From Thermoanaerobacterales bacterium (GTDB taxonomy: Bacteria; Bacillota; Thermosediminibacteria; Thermosediminibacterales; Tepidanaerobacteraceae), in the NCBI GenBank assembly GCA_012841995.1, contig DUTQ01000134.1:1-10817 (forward strand): a stretch of 10,817 nt of DNA. The letters run 5' to 3'. Made by a program: the position numbers and the translations under genes. Below, one piece after another: positions 1 to 7,493 of this stretch (position 1 is the first letter of the stretch; each line of letters begins with the position of its first letter). The notes below the pieces were generated by a model. The model saw nothing but the letters and a program-made list of their open reading frames with translations, did not search any database and was not told the origin of the DNA.

Positions 1-19
1 GGTCACCAATATGTAAAAT

Positions 20-48
20 AGTCGCAAATATTGCGGCTTATTTTTTTT
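20..48 (+). terminator. Intrinsic terminator of an upstream gene
   Basis: An 8-bp stem (AGTCGCAA paired with TTGCGGCT, one G-U pair) with an ATA loop is followed by eight T residues at 41-48. This is a classic rho-independent terminator reading rightward. The transcript it ends starts outside the window. Short open frames run into it from the left edge (stops at 14-16 and 19-21), but too little sequence is present to identify the upstream gene. Confidence 0.75.
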
Positions 49-84
49 AACTCTTTTCCTATATTTAGTCATTAATAGTGTTTT

Positions 85-234
85 TTGACATTTTTTATTT
101 TATTAATAAAAAAAATAGCAATAAATTATAGACATATAACAAACACAAAAAAGCTGCTATCATAATATGAAAGAAAAAAAGGGTAAATGTCAAAAAATTT
201 TATCAATTAGGTATGCACAATTGACATTTTTTAT
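85..234 (+). promoter_or_regulatory. spoIIE upstream control region with repeated TTGACATTTTTTAT and 0A-box-like motifs
   Basis: The 14-mer TTGACATTTTTTAT occurs at 85-98 and again at 221-234, where its first six bases are the spoIIE -35 box. On the opposite strand both copies read TGTCAAx, and a forward TGTCAAA lies at 188-194. The Spo0A box consensus in Bacillus is TGTCGAA, so each differs by one or two bases. Spo0A control of spoIIE is established in Bacillus. Its use of these particular motifs is inference. The rest of 49-220 is very AT-rich and I see no gene in it. Confidence 0.4.
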
Positions 235-253
235 ATTGAACTTAACTTATAAT
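221..253 (+). promoter_or_regulatory. spoIIE promoter, TTGACA/TATAAT with 21-bp spacer
   Basis: A perfect -35 (TTGACA, 221-226) and a perfect -10 (TATAAT, 248-253) are separated by 21 bp instead of the usual 17. In Bacillus subtilis the spoIIG and spoIIE promoters have this same long-spacer arrangement and need phosphorylated Spo0A to be used by the sigma-A polymerase. The match to that architecture directly upstream of spoIIE is why I assign it. Transcription would begin near 260, leaving a leader of about 30 nt. Confidence 0.7.
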
Positions 254-288
254 ATAACCTACCAATATGAATAGGCAGGTGGACAAGC

Positions 289-2643
289 TTGATAAACAAG
301 ACACAGGTTAACTGGAACAATATTGATTGGAATGCTTGCTCAAGGCCAAAAAGCCTCGTTTTAGAAAAAAGTATATTTAGCAAAATAAACATTGAGCACG
401 TTCATGTCAATATCATTGCTTTACTTTTGGGAATGGCTTCAATAAGTGGCTTATACCCTTTTGGCATATCTTATGTAGCAGCATTATCTTTTTATCAGAA
501 AGATTTTTTACCGGCTGCTCTCTTATGTTCGGCTGGAACTGTTATTGCCTTAAGGGATGTAATTGCCATACGGCATCTTGCTGCAATTGTTATCTTTTCA
601 CTAGCGTATTTTGCATTAAAAAAAGTCATCAGGAAAAAGATTTATGCTGTTGGAATATTAGTTTTTTGTTCGAACCTTATTGCAGGGACTATTTTTCTTG
701 CAATAAGAGGTTTTTCTCCTTATGATGTTGTAATACTTTTTATGGAATCAACATTGGCGGCTGCATTTACCTACATCATTCCTGGTGGAATGCCGTGGGT
801 TTTTAAAGATGTCTCCACACAAGCTGAAAAGACTATTTGCATAGCCATTTTAGTGGGTGCAATTTTATCAATCATAAGGGGGATTGCTGTTTTTGGTATA
901 AATATTGGAGAGGTTGTTGGAACGATTGTTGTGCTCATCGCTGCATTATTGGGTGGCCCTGGAGTTGGAGCAGCGTCAGGTATAATAATGGGTATAACAG
1001 GGTATTCACTCATGTTCTCACCATGGGCTATAGCTGTTTTAGCTTTTGCAGGTTTGATAGCTGGTAGCTTTAACAAACTTGGCAAGGCCGGGGTTATAGC
1101 GGGTTTTACATTGGGTTACCTAATCTACAATATGTATATAAACTCTATGGGGGAAATATTGATTTCACTGCCGGTTTTATTTTCCGCCCTTGGAGTTTTT
1201 TTGATTTTTCCAAGGTCAGCATCAAAAACTCTGACTAATTGCATGAATGCAACGTATAATGATGGGTTAGGTTATGATTTAAATGAAAGGAAAAGCGATA
1301 TATTGCTTGAAACTGCTCATTTAATGGAGGAACTAGGTAAATCTTTTGCCGAGCCCCTATATGAGCCAAATGACTTTGGACAAAATTACATAAATTCAGT
1401 TTTGTTGGAAGCTCAGTCAAAGATATGTTATTCATGTGGGATGCATAGGATTTGCTGGGAACAGGAGACACAAAAGACAATACAAGCTTTTTATAAACTC
1501 GTTGAAAATTATGAGACTAATCCTATGGAAAAGTCGATACCGCGGCTGTTTAAAGCTCGTTGTAGCAAAACGGAGGATTTAATCAGGCTAGTAGAAGATA
1601 AAAGCAGTATTTACAACCTGGCACTGCAAAAAAATGTAATTTTAAAAAATAGTTGTGAAGAAATATTAAATCACTTTAAACAATCTGCTCACATAATAAG
1701 ACTTTTAGCTAACGAAAATTTTATTGACTGCTATGATAAATCTTTTGGCACAAAGCTTTTTGAAAAACTAAAACAAGAAGGTTTAAATCCTAAACGCATT
1801 TATTATACAAATGAACATAAAAAAGACTGTATTCATGTTGTCAAACCTGCCTGTAATGGAGAAGAGCACTGTCAAAATATGATTAAGAGTAAAATAGAGC
1901 AAATGACAGGGGAAAAGATTTGCGCTGAAGTTATAGAATGCCCCAAGAAGACTTCTGGTACCGAGTGTCACCTTAAGTATTCTTTTTGTGGTTCATTAGA
2001 AGTTTCTGTGGGCATTTCGGGAGTTTCAAAAAAAGGGTTTGATGTTTCAGGAGATGGGTTTTCATTTATGAAACTAAAAACAGGCAAATTCCTTCTGGCA
2101 TTAAGTGATGGCATGGGAGTAGGAAAAAGTGCTGCAAGACAAAGTGAGAGGACCTTGGCATTGTTAGAACGCCTTATGGAATGTGGCTTTTCTTGGGCTA
2201 CAACACTTAAAATTGTCAATTCAGTTATGTTGGCTACGGGAATTAAAGAAAGTTTTTCTACATTAGATATTGCGTTAATTGATACTTGTGATGGCAGTGT
2301 TGAGTTTATAAAGGCAGGTGCTGCTTCGGGCTTCATCAAGCATGGTAACAAAACTACGGTTATAAAAGGTCAAAGTTTGCCTGTGGGCATAATGGATACA
2401 ATAAACCCGTCTGTTATACATAAAAAAGTTAGATCAAAAGATATAATAATAATGGTAACTGATGGGGTGATAGATGCACTTTCCTCTCAAAAAAGTGGTG
2501 AAGATGTTTTAAGGGCAATTCTTTCAGAGATAAAAACCTCCAACCCGCAGGAAATTGCTGATGAAATATTAAAAATGGCAAAAATGTCTGGAAACATAAA
2601 AGATGATATGACTGTATTGGCAGCTCTGGTGTGGAAAAGATAA
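289..2643 (+). CDS. spoIIE: Stage II sporulation protein E, PP2C-type serine phosphatase
   Basis: SpoIIE sits at the polar septum of sporulating cells and dephosphorylates the anti-anti-sigma factor SpoIIAA, which frees sigma-F in the forespore; in Bacillus it also interacts with FtsZ. The 784-residue product has the family layout. A hydrophobic N-terminal part (about residues 40-310) holds multiple membrane spans. A central soluble region carries a Cys cluster (C380, C383, C389 before W390). A C-terminal PP2C domain starts near 590. Metal-binding phosphatase motifs are visible: DGMG at 607-610, TDGVID around D725 and DDMT around D772-D773. The length is slightly below the roughly 827 residues of the Bacillus protein. 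The TTG start at 289 is chosen because AGGTGG (277-282) lies 6 nt upstream. The gene has its own promoter and terminator, followed by tilS as in many spore formers. Confidence 0.96.
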   Translation: MINKTQVNWNNIDWNACSRPKSLVLEKSIFSKINIEHVHVNIIALLLGMASISGLYPFGISYVAALSFYQKDFLPAALLCSAGTVIALRDVIAIRHLAAIVIFSLAYFALKKVIRKKIYAVGILVFCSNLIAGTIFLAIRGFSPYDVVILFMESTLAAAFTYIIPGGMPWVFKDVSTQAEKTICIAILVGAILSIIRGIAVFGINIGEVVGTIVVLIAALLGGPGVGAASGIIMGITGYSLMFSPWAIAVLAFAGLIAGSFNKLGKAGVIAGFTLGYLIYNMYINSMGEILISLPVLFSALGVFLIFPRSASKTLTNCMNATYNDGLGYDLNERKSDILLETAHLMEELGKSFAEPLYEPNDFGQNYINSVLLEAQSKICYSCGMHRICWEQETQKTIQAFYKLVENYETNPMEKSIPRLFKARCSKTEDLIRLVEDKSSIYNLALQKNVILKNSCEEILNHFKQSAHIIRLLANENFIDCYDKSFGTKLFEKLKQEGLNPKRIYYTNEHKKDCIHVVKPACNGEEHCQNMIKSKIEQMTGEKICAEVIECPKKTSGTECHLKYSFCGSLEVSVGISGVSKKGFDVSGDGFSFMKLKTGKFLLALSDGMGVGKSAARQSERTLALLERLMECGFSWATTLKIVNSVMLATGIKESFSTLDIALIDTCDGSVEFIKAGAASGFIKHGNKTTVIKGQSLPVGIMDTINPSVIHKKVRSKDIIIMVTDGVIDALSSQKSGEDVLRAILSEIKTSNPQEIADEILKMAKMSGNIKDDMTVLAALVWKR

Positions 2644-2709
2644 TAGCTAAAGTATGCACTAAAGAAAACAAATGATTTCACCGTAATTTCCGCGCTGAAA
2701 TCGTAGATT

Positions 2710-2731
2710 AAGAGCAATTTGCTCTTTTTTT
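2710..2731 (+). terminator. Intrinsic terminator after spoIIE
   Basis: A 7-bp stem (AAGAGCA paired with TGCTCTT) with an ATT loop runs into a T tract ending at 2731. It lies 67 nt after the spoIIE stop. A second, weaker dyad just before it (GATTTCA at 2674-2680 with TGAAATC at 2696-2702) could fold in the same 3' end. The terminator separates spoIIE from the tilS transcript. Confidence 0.75.
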
Positions 2732-2784
2732 ATTTTGTTAAAAAACTTAATACACTACATCCTTTATTTTTATTTTGGGTAAAG

Positions 2785-2813
2785 TTGTAATTAAGTAAAA
2801 TATGGCTTATTAT
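2785..2813 (+). promoter_or_regulatory. Probable sigma-A promoter of tilS-hpt
   Basis: TTGTAA (2785-2790, 4 of 6 consensus) and TATTAT (2808-2813, 5 of 6) have the ideal 17-bp spacing. They lie between the spoIIE terminator and the tilS start, which is where a promoter is needed. The region is AT-rich, so chance matches are possible. Confidence 0.45.
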
Positions 2814-2861
2814 AAACTTAAGGGAAGCTCATATTTTAGTTTAAGGCAGGTTTTAATTTGA

Positions 2862-4259
2862 ATGGATATAAAAGGTAAGTTTTTGGAAACAATAAAGAAA
2901 TATGATATGGTAAAAAAAGATGAGAAGGTCTTGGTAGGGGTTTCCGGAGGCCCTGATTCAATATGCCTTTTGCATCTTTTTTATTGCTTGAGGCATGAAC
3001 TTGAAATAAGTCTAGCAGTAGCTCATCTTGACCATATGTTTCGCGGAAAGGAGTCTGAAGAAGATGCCTTGTTTGTAAAAGAGGTATGTGACAAGTGGAA
3101 CATACCTTTTTATGGTAAAAGGGTAAATGTGCCAAAATATATTGATAAGACAGGCCTTTCTCCTGAAGATGCAGCAAGGCAAATAAGATACGCTTTTTAT
3201 AATGAAGTAAGAGATAAAATTGGGGCTCAAAAGGTTGCTTTAGGTCATAATAGGAATGATCATGAAGAAACTGTTTTAATGAATATTTTAAGGGGTTCGG
3301 GTATTGAAGGCCTTGTGGGAATAGAGCCTGTAAGGGATTTTTTTATACGGCCATTGATCAGGATTCCAAGAGAGGATATAGAAGCATATCTTAAAAAACA
3401 TAAAATTAGCTATAGAGTAGACAAGACAAATCTTGAACCAAACTATTTTAGGAACAAGATAAGGCTGGAACTCATACCAATGATAAAACAAAATTACTGC
3501 AGCAATTTGGGGAATTCAATTCGCCGATTGTCTGAAATCGCAAGATGTGATTTGGATTTTTTGGCAAATCAAACTCAGTTGGCATGGGATAAAGTTGCCG
3601 TCATCGAAAGTAATAAAGTATTGATAGATGTTAAAGGATTTATGAAACTTCACGAAGCCTTGAAGAGAAGAATTATTAGGAAAGCGGTGGAATGTCTTAA
3701 AGGGAATATTAAGGACTTTGAATATAGACATACTGAACTAGTGTTAGAATTTATTCAGGAATCCGATACAGGCAGTTTGATTGATTTACCAAAGGGTCTT
3801 TATGGTGAAAAGAGCTATAAATATTTTATATTATCTACACAAAGTCCCCAACCTGCCGAATTTCGATATACTATGTCTATTCCCGGTATGCTGTATATAA
3901 AAGAAGCCAATCTTTATGTTAAAACATGGGTAACTGATCGAAATAGACAACCTATAATTAAAAATAACCCCTTGATTGCCCAATTTGATTATGATAAAAT
4001 CAAAGATAAATTAATTTTTAGGAGTCGCAAAGAAGGGGATCGTTTTATTCCTTTGGGATCAAATTTTTTTAAAAAATTACACGATTTTTTCATTGATGAA
4101 AAGATACCCAGACAAAAAAGGGATAAAATACCCATTGTGGAAAATAACGGGGATATCATATGGATAATTGGTTTGAGAATTGATGATAGGTACAAGATCA
4201 CCAATAATACCAAAAAAATACTATATATAAAGGTGCTCGAACAGGAGGATGAAATTTGA
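2862..4259 (+). CDS. tilS: tRNA(Ile)-lysidine synthase
   Basis: TilS uses ATP to attach lysine to C34 of the CAU anticodon of a minor tRNA-Ile, turning it into a decoder of AUA codons. It is cytoplasmic and usually essential. The 465-residue product starts with the PP-loop ATPase signature SGGPDS (residues 28-33). It also shows HLDHMFRGKES and GHNRNDHEET, a run typical of the N-terminal catalytic domain, then LEPNYFRNKIR. A C-terminal TilS domain ends with IIGLRIDDRYK. An in-frame TGA at 2859-2861 directly before the ATG fixes the start; the nearest Shine-Dalgarno match, AAGGCAGG at 2843-2850, is 11 nt upstream and rather distant. The stop overlaps the hpt start by 4 nt, the usual tilS-hpt arrangement. 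Confidence 0.96.
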   Translation: MDIKGKFLETIKKYDMVKKDEKVLVGVSGGPDSICLLHLFYCLRHELEISLAVAHLDHMFRGKESEEDALFVKEVCDKWNIPFYGKRVNVPKYIDKTGLSPEDAARQIRYAFYNEVRDKIGAQKVALGHNRNDHEETVLMNILRGSGIEGLVGIEPVRDFFIRPLIRIPREDIEAYLKKHKISYRVDKTNLEPNYFRNKIRLELIPMIKQNYCSNLGNSIRRLSEIARCDLDFLANQTQLAWDKVAVIESNKVLIDVKGFMKLHEALKRRIIRKAVECLKGNIKDFEYRHTELVLEFIQESDTGSLIDLPKGLYGEKSYKYFILSTQSPQPAEFRYTMSIPGMLYIKEANLYVKTWVTDRNRQPIIKNNPLIAQFDYDKIKDKLIFRSRKEGDRFIPLGSNFFKKLHDFFIDEKIPRQKRDKIPIVENNGDIIWIIGLRIDDRYKITNNTKKILYIKVLEQEDEI

Positions 4260-4795
4260 AGCAAGATATTGCAAAAGTCTTAATATCTAATGAAGAAATT
4301 GAAAACAAATTAAAGGAATTAGGCGAAATAATAACGAAAGATTATAAGGATAAAAAAGATATTCTGATGATAGGCGTATTAAAAGGAGCTATTGTATTTA
4401 TGGCAGACCTAATACGCCATATTGACCTTCCAATTCAGATTGATTTTATGGCGGTATCCAGTTATGGCTCTTCAACTAAATCTTCTGGTGTTGTAAGGAT
4501 TTTAAAAGACTTAGAAGAAAACGTAGAGGGAAAAAACATTATTATTGTGGAAGATATTATGGATTCCGGGCTTACTTTAAGCTATTTGTATAAGATTTTA
4601 ATGTCGAGGAAACCAAGTAGTATCAAGATTTGTGCTTTGCTTGATAAGCCAAGCCGCCGAAAGGTCGATATTGATTTAGATTACTTAGGGTTTGAAATAC
4701 CAGATTACTTTGTGGTAGGGTATGGGCTTGATTATAACGAAAAATATAGAAATATGCGTGATATTTGTATTTTAAAACCAGAGGTATATGAGTGA
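4256..4795 (+). CDS. hpt: Hypoxanthine (guanine) phosphoribosyltransferase
   Basis: Hpt makes IMP or GMP from hypoxanthine or guanine plus PRPP, in cytoplasmic purine salvage. The 179-residue length is normal for the bacterial enzyme. The PRPP-binding loop VEDIMDSGLTL is at residues 98-108, and the GVLKGAIVFMADL stretch near 40-52 is typical of the N-terminal half. VSSYGSSTKSSG at 67-78 matches the flexible active-site loop. Translation starts at TTG (4256-4258), 7 nt after AGGAGG at 4243-4248. The tetranucleotide TTGA contains both this start and the tilS stop, so the two genes are probably translationally coupled. Placement between tilS and ftsH is conserved in Firmicutes. In Bacillus, TilS and HprT together regulate ftsH, but nothing here tests that. 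Confidence 0.96.
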   Translation: MKQDIAKVLISNEEIENKLKELGEIITKDYKDKKDILMIGVLKGAIVFMADLIRHIDLPIQIDFMAVSSYGSSTKSSGVVRILKDLEENVEGKNIIIVEDIMDSGLTLSYLYKILMSRKPSSIKICALLDKPSRRKVDIDLDYLGFEIPDYFVVGYGLDYNEKYRNMRDICILKPEVYE

Positions 4796-4814
4796 TATTA
4801 AATAAAATATACAA

Positions 4815-4843
4815 TTGTCAAACCATTTTGTATGTGATAAAAT
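4815..4843 (+). promoter_or_regulatory. ftsH promoter with extended -10
   Basis: TTGTCA (4815-4820, 5 of 6) and TAAAAT (4838-4843, 5 of 6) are spaced by exactly 17 bp, with TG at 4835-4836 giving an extended -10 (TGaTAAAAT). This predicts a transcript starting near 4850, about 35 nt before the ftsH start. ftsH can therefore be expressed apart from tilS-hpt. No terminator is visible after hpt, so read-through is also expected. Confidence 0.65.
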
Positions 4844-4883
4844 ATCCAATGAATATCTATTATCCTCGAAGGGAGGAACATTA

Positions 4884-6683
4884 TTGAACAATTTTTTTCG
4901 TAGCATAAGTTTTTACCTGTTGATTTTTATCTTGATACTTTCTTTACTTCAATGGTATTCCAGTCAGGATACAACTCAAACGCAAATAGCATATTCAGAA
5001 TTAGTTAGCCTTATAGATAAAGACCAGGTTAAAGATATTGAAATGATGGATAACGATATAACTGGTAAATTAAAAGATGGAAGCACCTTTACAAGTTATG
5101 TACCAAATATTGAAGTATTTATGGAAAAGCTGCAGCCCAAGATAGATAAGGGTGAAATTAATCTCAAAGCTGAACCAAAGCCACAAGCTCCATGGTGGTC
5201 ATCTATTCTTCCATCAATTTTTCTGGTGGTTCTGTTCATCGGTGCATGGTATTTCCTTATGCAACAAAGTCAGGGTGGAGGAAATCGAGTGATGTCCTTC
5301 GGGAAAAGCCGGGCGAAACTTCATACTGATGACAAAAAACGAGTTACCTTCAAAGATGTAGCAGGAGTGGATGAGGCAAAGGAAGAGCTAGAAGAAATAG
5401 TAGAGTTTTTAAAACAACCAAAAAAATTCATAGAAATAGGAGCACGGATTCCAAAAGGGGTATTGCTTGTGGGCCCTCCAGGTACAGGGAAGACATTGAT
5501 TGCAAAAGCTGTAGCAGGTGAAGCAGGAGTACCTTTTTTCAGTATAAGCGGATCAGATTTTGTTGAAATGTTTGTCGGTGTAGGTGCTGCCCGAGTGAGA
5601 GATCTTTTTGAACAAGCCAAGAAGAATGCACCTTGCATTGTTTTTATAGATGAAATAGATGCAGTAGGCAGACAAAGAGGAGCAGGCCTGGGAGGAGGCC
5701 ACGACGAACGAGAACAGACTTTAAACCAGTTGTTAGTTGAGATGGATGGTTTTGGTGTAAATGAAGGCATTATCATGTTGGCCGCTACGAACAGGCCTGA
5801 TATATTAGATCCTGCGCTGTTGAGGCCTGGCCGTTTTGATAGACAAGTGGTAGTAGATATACCGGATGTAAAAGGCAGAGAAGAGATATTAAAGGTTCAT
5901 GCTAGAAACAAGCCTCTAGCTGAAGATGTAGATCTGTCAGTGCTGGCAAGAAGGACGCCGGGTTTTACGGGAGCAGATCTGGAAAACCTGTTAAATGAAG
6001 CTGCTCTTTTAGCAGCTAGACGCAATAAAAAGAAGATAGAGATGACTGAACTTGAAGAAGCCGTTACTCGAGTAATTGCAGGTCCAGAAAAGAAGAGCAG
6101 AGTAATGACTGAACGGGAGCGCAAACTTGTGGCATATCACGAAGCAGGGCATGCTGTTGTGGCGCAACTATTGCCAAATGTAGATCCGGTGCACGAAGTA
6201 TCTATAGTGCCCAGAGGTCGTGCAGGAGGGTATACCATGATTCTGCCTAAGGAAGATCGTTTCTTTAGGGGCAAGAACGAATTATTAGATCAAGTTACAC
6301 ATCTTTTAGGTGGGAGAGCCTCAGAAGAATTGGTTTTACAAGAAATAAGCACAGGTGCACAAAATGATTTGGAAAGGGCAACAACATTGGCACGTAAAAT
6401 GGTCATGGAATTTGGCATGAGTGAAAATATTGGCCCTATGACATTAGGGCACAGGCAGGAAGAAGTGTTTCTAGGCAGGGATTTAGCCCATGGCAGAAAC
6501 TACAGTGAAGAAGTTGCTGCTTCAATCGATAAGGAAGTAAGAAACATTATCGACAAATGCTATGATAGGGCAAAAAATATACTTTCGGAAAATATAAATA
6601 AACTTCACAATGTTGCTCAAGCGCTTCTTGAACGAGAAAAACTAAACAAAATCGAGTTTCAAGAAGTATTTGCTGAAGCATAA
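4884..6683 (+). CDS. ftsH: ATP-dependent zinc metalloprotease FtsH
   Basis: FtsH is a membrane-anchored AAA+ protease that degrades misfolded membrane proteins and short-lived regulators as a hexamer. The 599-residue product has a first membrane span at about residues 4-26, an extracytoplasmic segment, and a second span in the [10 protein letters not shown] region. The AAA domain follows, with Walker A GPPGTGKT (197-204), Walker B ending in D256-E257 and the second region of homology [20 protein letters not shown]. The peptidase domain has the zinc motif HEAGH (419-423) and the third ligand D495. I choose TTG at 4884 because GGGAGG (4871-4876) is 7 nt upstream and the protein then begins right before the first membrane span. 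The longer frame from TTG 4815 starts inside the -35 box. A strong terminator overlaps the stop codon. Confidence 0.97.
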   Translation: MNNFFRSISFYLLIFILILSLLQWYSSQDTTQTQIAYSELVSLIDKDQVKDIEMMDNDITGKLKDGSTFTSYVPNIEVFMEKLQPKIDKGEINLKAEPKPQAPWWSSILPSIFLVVLFIGAWYFLMQQSQGGGNRVMSFGKSRAKLHTDDKKRVTFKDVAGVDEAKEELEEIVEFLKQPKKFIEIGARIPKGVLLVGPPGTGKTLIAKAVAGEAGVPFFSISGSDFVEMFVGVGAARVRDLFEQAKKNAPCIVFIDEIDAVGRQRGAGLGGGHDEREQTLNQLLVEMDGFGVNEGIIMLAATNRPDILDPALLRPGRFDRQVVVDIPDVKGREEILKVHARNKPLAEDVDLSVLARRTPGFTGADLENLLNEAALLAARRNKKKIEMTELEEAVTRVIAGPEKKSRVMTERERKLVAYHEAGHAVVAQLLPNVDPVHEVSIVPRGRAGGYTMILPKEDRFFRGKNELLDQVTHLLGGRASEELVLQEISTGAQNDLERATTLARKMVMEFGMSENIGPMTLGHRQEEVFLGRDLAHGRNYSEEVAASIDKEVRNIIDKCYDRAKNILSENINKLHNVAQALLEREKLNKIEFQEVFAEA

Positions 6684-6710
6684 AAAGCTGACTTTTTGTC
6701 AGCTTTTTTT
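6682..6710 (+). terminator. Strong intrinsic terminator of ftsH
   Basis: An 11-bp stem (AAAAAGCTGAC with GTCAGCTTTTT) encloses a TTTTT loop and continues into a T tract to 6710. It begins inside the ftsH stop codon. The A-rich left arm would also allow some termination from the opposite direction, but no gene enters from that side nearby. Confidence 0.9.
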
Positions 6711-6797
6711 GTGCAAGAAAACCTTACGGTTAGACCGGGGGTTTAGTAAAGCTTTAGCGATGAGGATGCAGATTAAACCTGATATTGTATATTTTAG

Positions 6798-6816
6798 AGT
6801 ATATAATATTTATACT
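6798..6816 (+). promoter_or_regulatory. Dyad overlapping a TATAAT box upstream of the YdcZ-like gene
   Basis: AGTATA (6798-6803) and TATACT (6811-6816) form a perfect inverted repeat with a 7-nt centre. A TATAAT at 6802-6807 lies within it and another is at 6825-6830. I find no good -35 box at 17 bp from either. The arrangement could be an operator over a promoter, but in such AT-rich DNA it could also be chance. Confidence 0.25.
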
Positions 6817-6844
6817 TTAGGAAATATAATACAGGGTGATTTTT

Positions 6845-7291
6845 TTGTCAATTTCTAAAGAAATATTGTTTTTACTAGCTGCGTTTTTTGCAGGAGTAGC
6901 CATGGCCAGTCAAGGCTCTATGAACTCTGCTGTGAGTAAGGCTATAGGTCTTTCGCAATCCACCTTTGTTGTCCATTTTTCAGCTACTTTGCTCATGGTA
7001 TTAATATTAGTATCTGGAATTGATAAAGGAAATTGGAATAATTATTTACAAGTTCCTTGGTACTATTATTTAGGTGGCGTAATCGGTGTAGCTATAACAT
7101 ATGGCGTAGTTATAAGTATACCTAGATTAGGGGCAGCTGTAGCAACAACTGCAATTATTGTTGGACAAGTTCTTACAGCGTGTATAATTGACCATCTAGG
7201 ATTGTTTGGTTTAGAAAAGGCGCCATTTACATGGTGGAAACTTTTAGGGTTAATATTTTTATCAATTGGAGCAAAGTTGATGCTCGGTTGA
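6845..7291 (+). CDS. DUF606/YdcZ-type small multidrug/metabolite-family membrane protein
   Basis: The 148-residue product is almost entirely hydrophobic, with about five membrane spans (near residues 6-22, 41-60, 75-95, 98-118 and 128-146). The N-terminal pattern AGVAMASQGSMNSAVSKAIGLSQSTF... and the centre PRLGAAVATTAIIVGQVLTA are typical of the DUF606 (YdcZ) family, a short relative of DMT-superfamily transporters. Its substrate is generally unknown. Members are often found as tandem pairs acting together; here there is only one copy. Two starts are possible. GTG at 6836 adds three residues but has no good ribosome site. TTG at 6845 is preferred because AGGGTGAT sits just before it with short spacing suited to a GGTGA-type pairing. 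No clear terminator follows; a small GGTTA/TAACC hairpin at 7292-7308 lacks a T tract. Confidence 0.85.
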   Translation: MSISKEILFLLAAFFAGVAMASQGSMNSAVSKAIGLSQSTFVVHFSATLLMVLILVSGIDKGNWNNYLQVPWYYYLGGVIGVAITYGVVISIPRLGAAVATTAIIVGQVLTACIIDHLGLFGLEKAPFTWWKLLGLIFLSIGAKLMLG

Positions 7292-7411
7292 GGTTACGCA
7301 AGATAACCCGCCAAAATATATACAAAAGTCAAAAAACAAGCGAAAAATTAAAAAAACCTCATATGACTATGTATAAAAGCCATTTTTAGGAAAATATGTT
7401 TATATACAGTA

Positions 7412-7441
7412 TTTTCATACAAGACGATATTGTGATATAAT
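7412..7441 (+). promoter_or_regulatory. Promoter of the radical SAM gene with extended -10
   Basis: TATAAT (7436-7441) is preceded by TGa at 7433-7435, making an extended -10. TTTTCA (7412-7417, 4 of 6) lies 18 bp upstream. Transcription would start near 7448 and give a leader of about 45 nt ending in the AGGAGG ribosome site (7481-7486). Confidence 0.6.
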
Positions 7442-7451
7442 GGAAGAAAAC

Positions 7452-7470
7452 ATATCGATATATAACGATA
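7452..7470 (+). promoter_or_regulatory. CGATA/TATCG dyads in the radical SAM leader
   Basis: ATATCGATAT (7452-7461) is a perfect 10-bp palindrome, and TATCG (7453-7457) also pairs with CGATA (7466-7470) across 8 nt. A further CGATAT lies at 7425-7430 between the promoter boxes. The repeated motif around the start of transcription suggests a regulator binding site or a leader hairpin. No regulator can be assigned from the sequence. Confidence 0.3.
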
Positions 7471-7493
7471 CAACGAATTGAGGAGGTTTTTTT

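Noticed and set aside
4815..4883. Longer FtsH N-terminus from TTG 4815
   Set aside because: This TTG is part of a good -35 box, it has no ribosome site, and the extra 23 residues are not FtsH-like; TTG 4884 has GGGAGG 7 nt upstream.
6718..6744. AAACC...GGTTT with inner CGGT-TAG-ACCG hairpin as a regulatory RNA
   Set aside because: Short interrupted stems, no T tract and no recognisable riboswitch features.
6670..6858. Small open frame spanning the ftsH end and its terminator
   Set aside because: It starts inside ftsH, runs through the terminator hairpin, and its product looks like translated intergenic DNA.
7292..7308. GGTTA/TAACC hairpin as terminator of the YdcZ-like gene
   Set aside because: Only a 5-bp stem with a 7-nt loop and no T tract after it.
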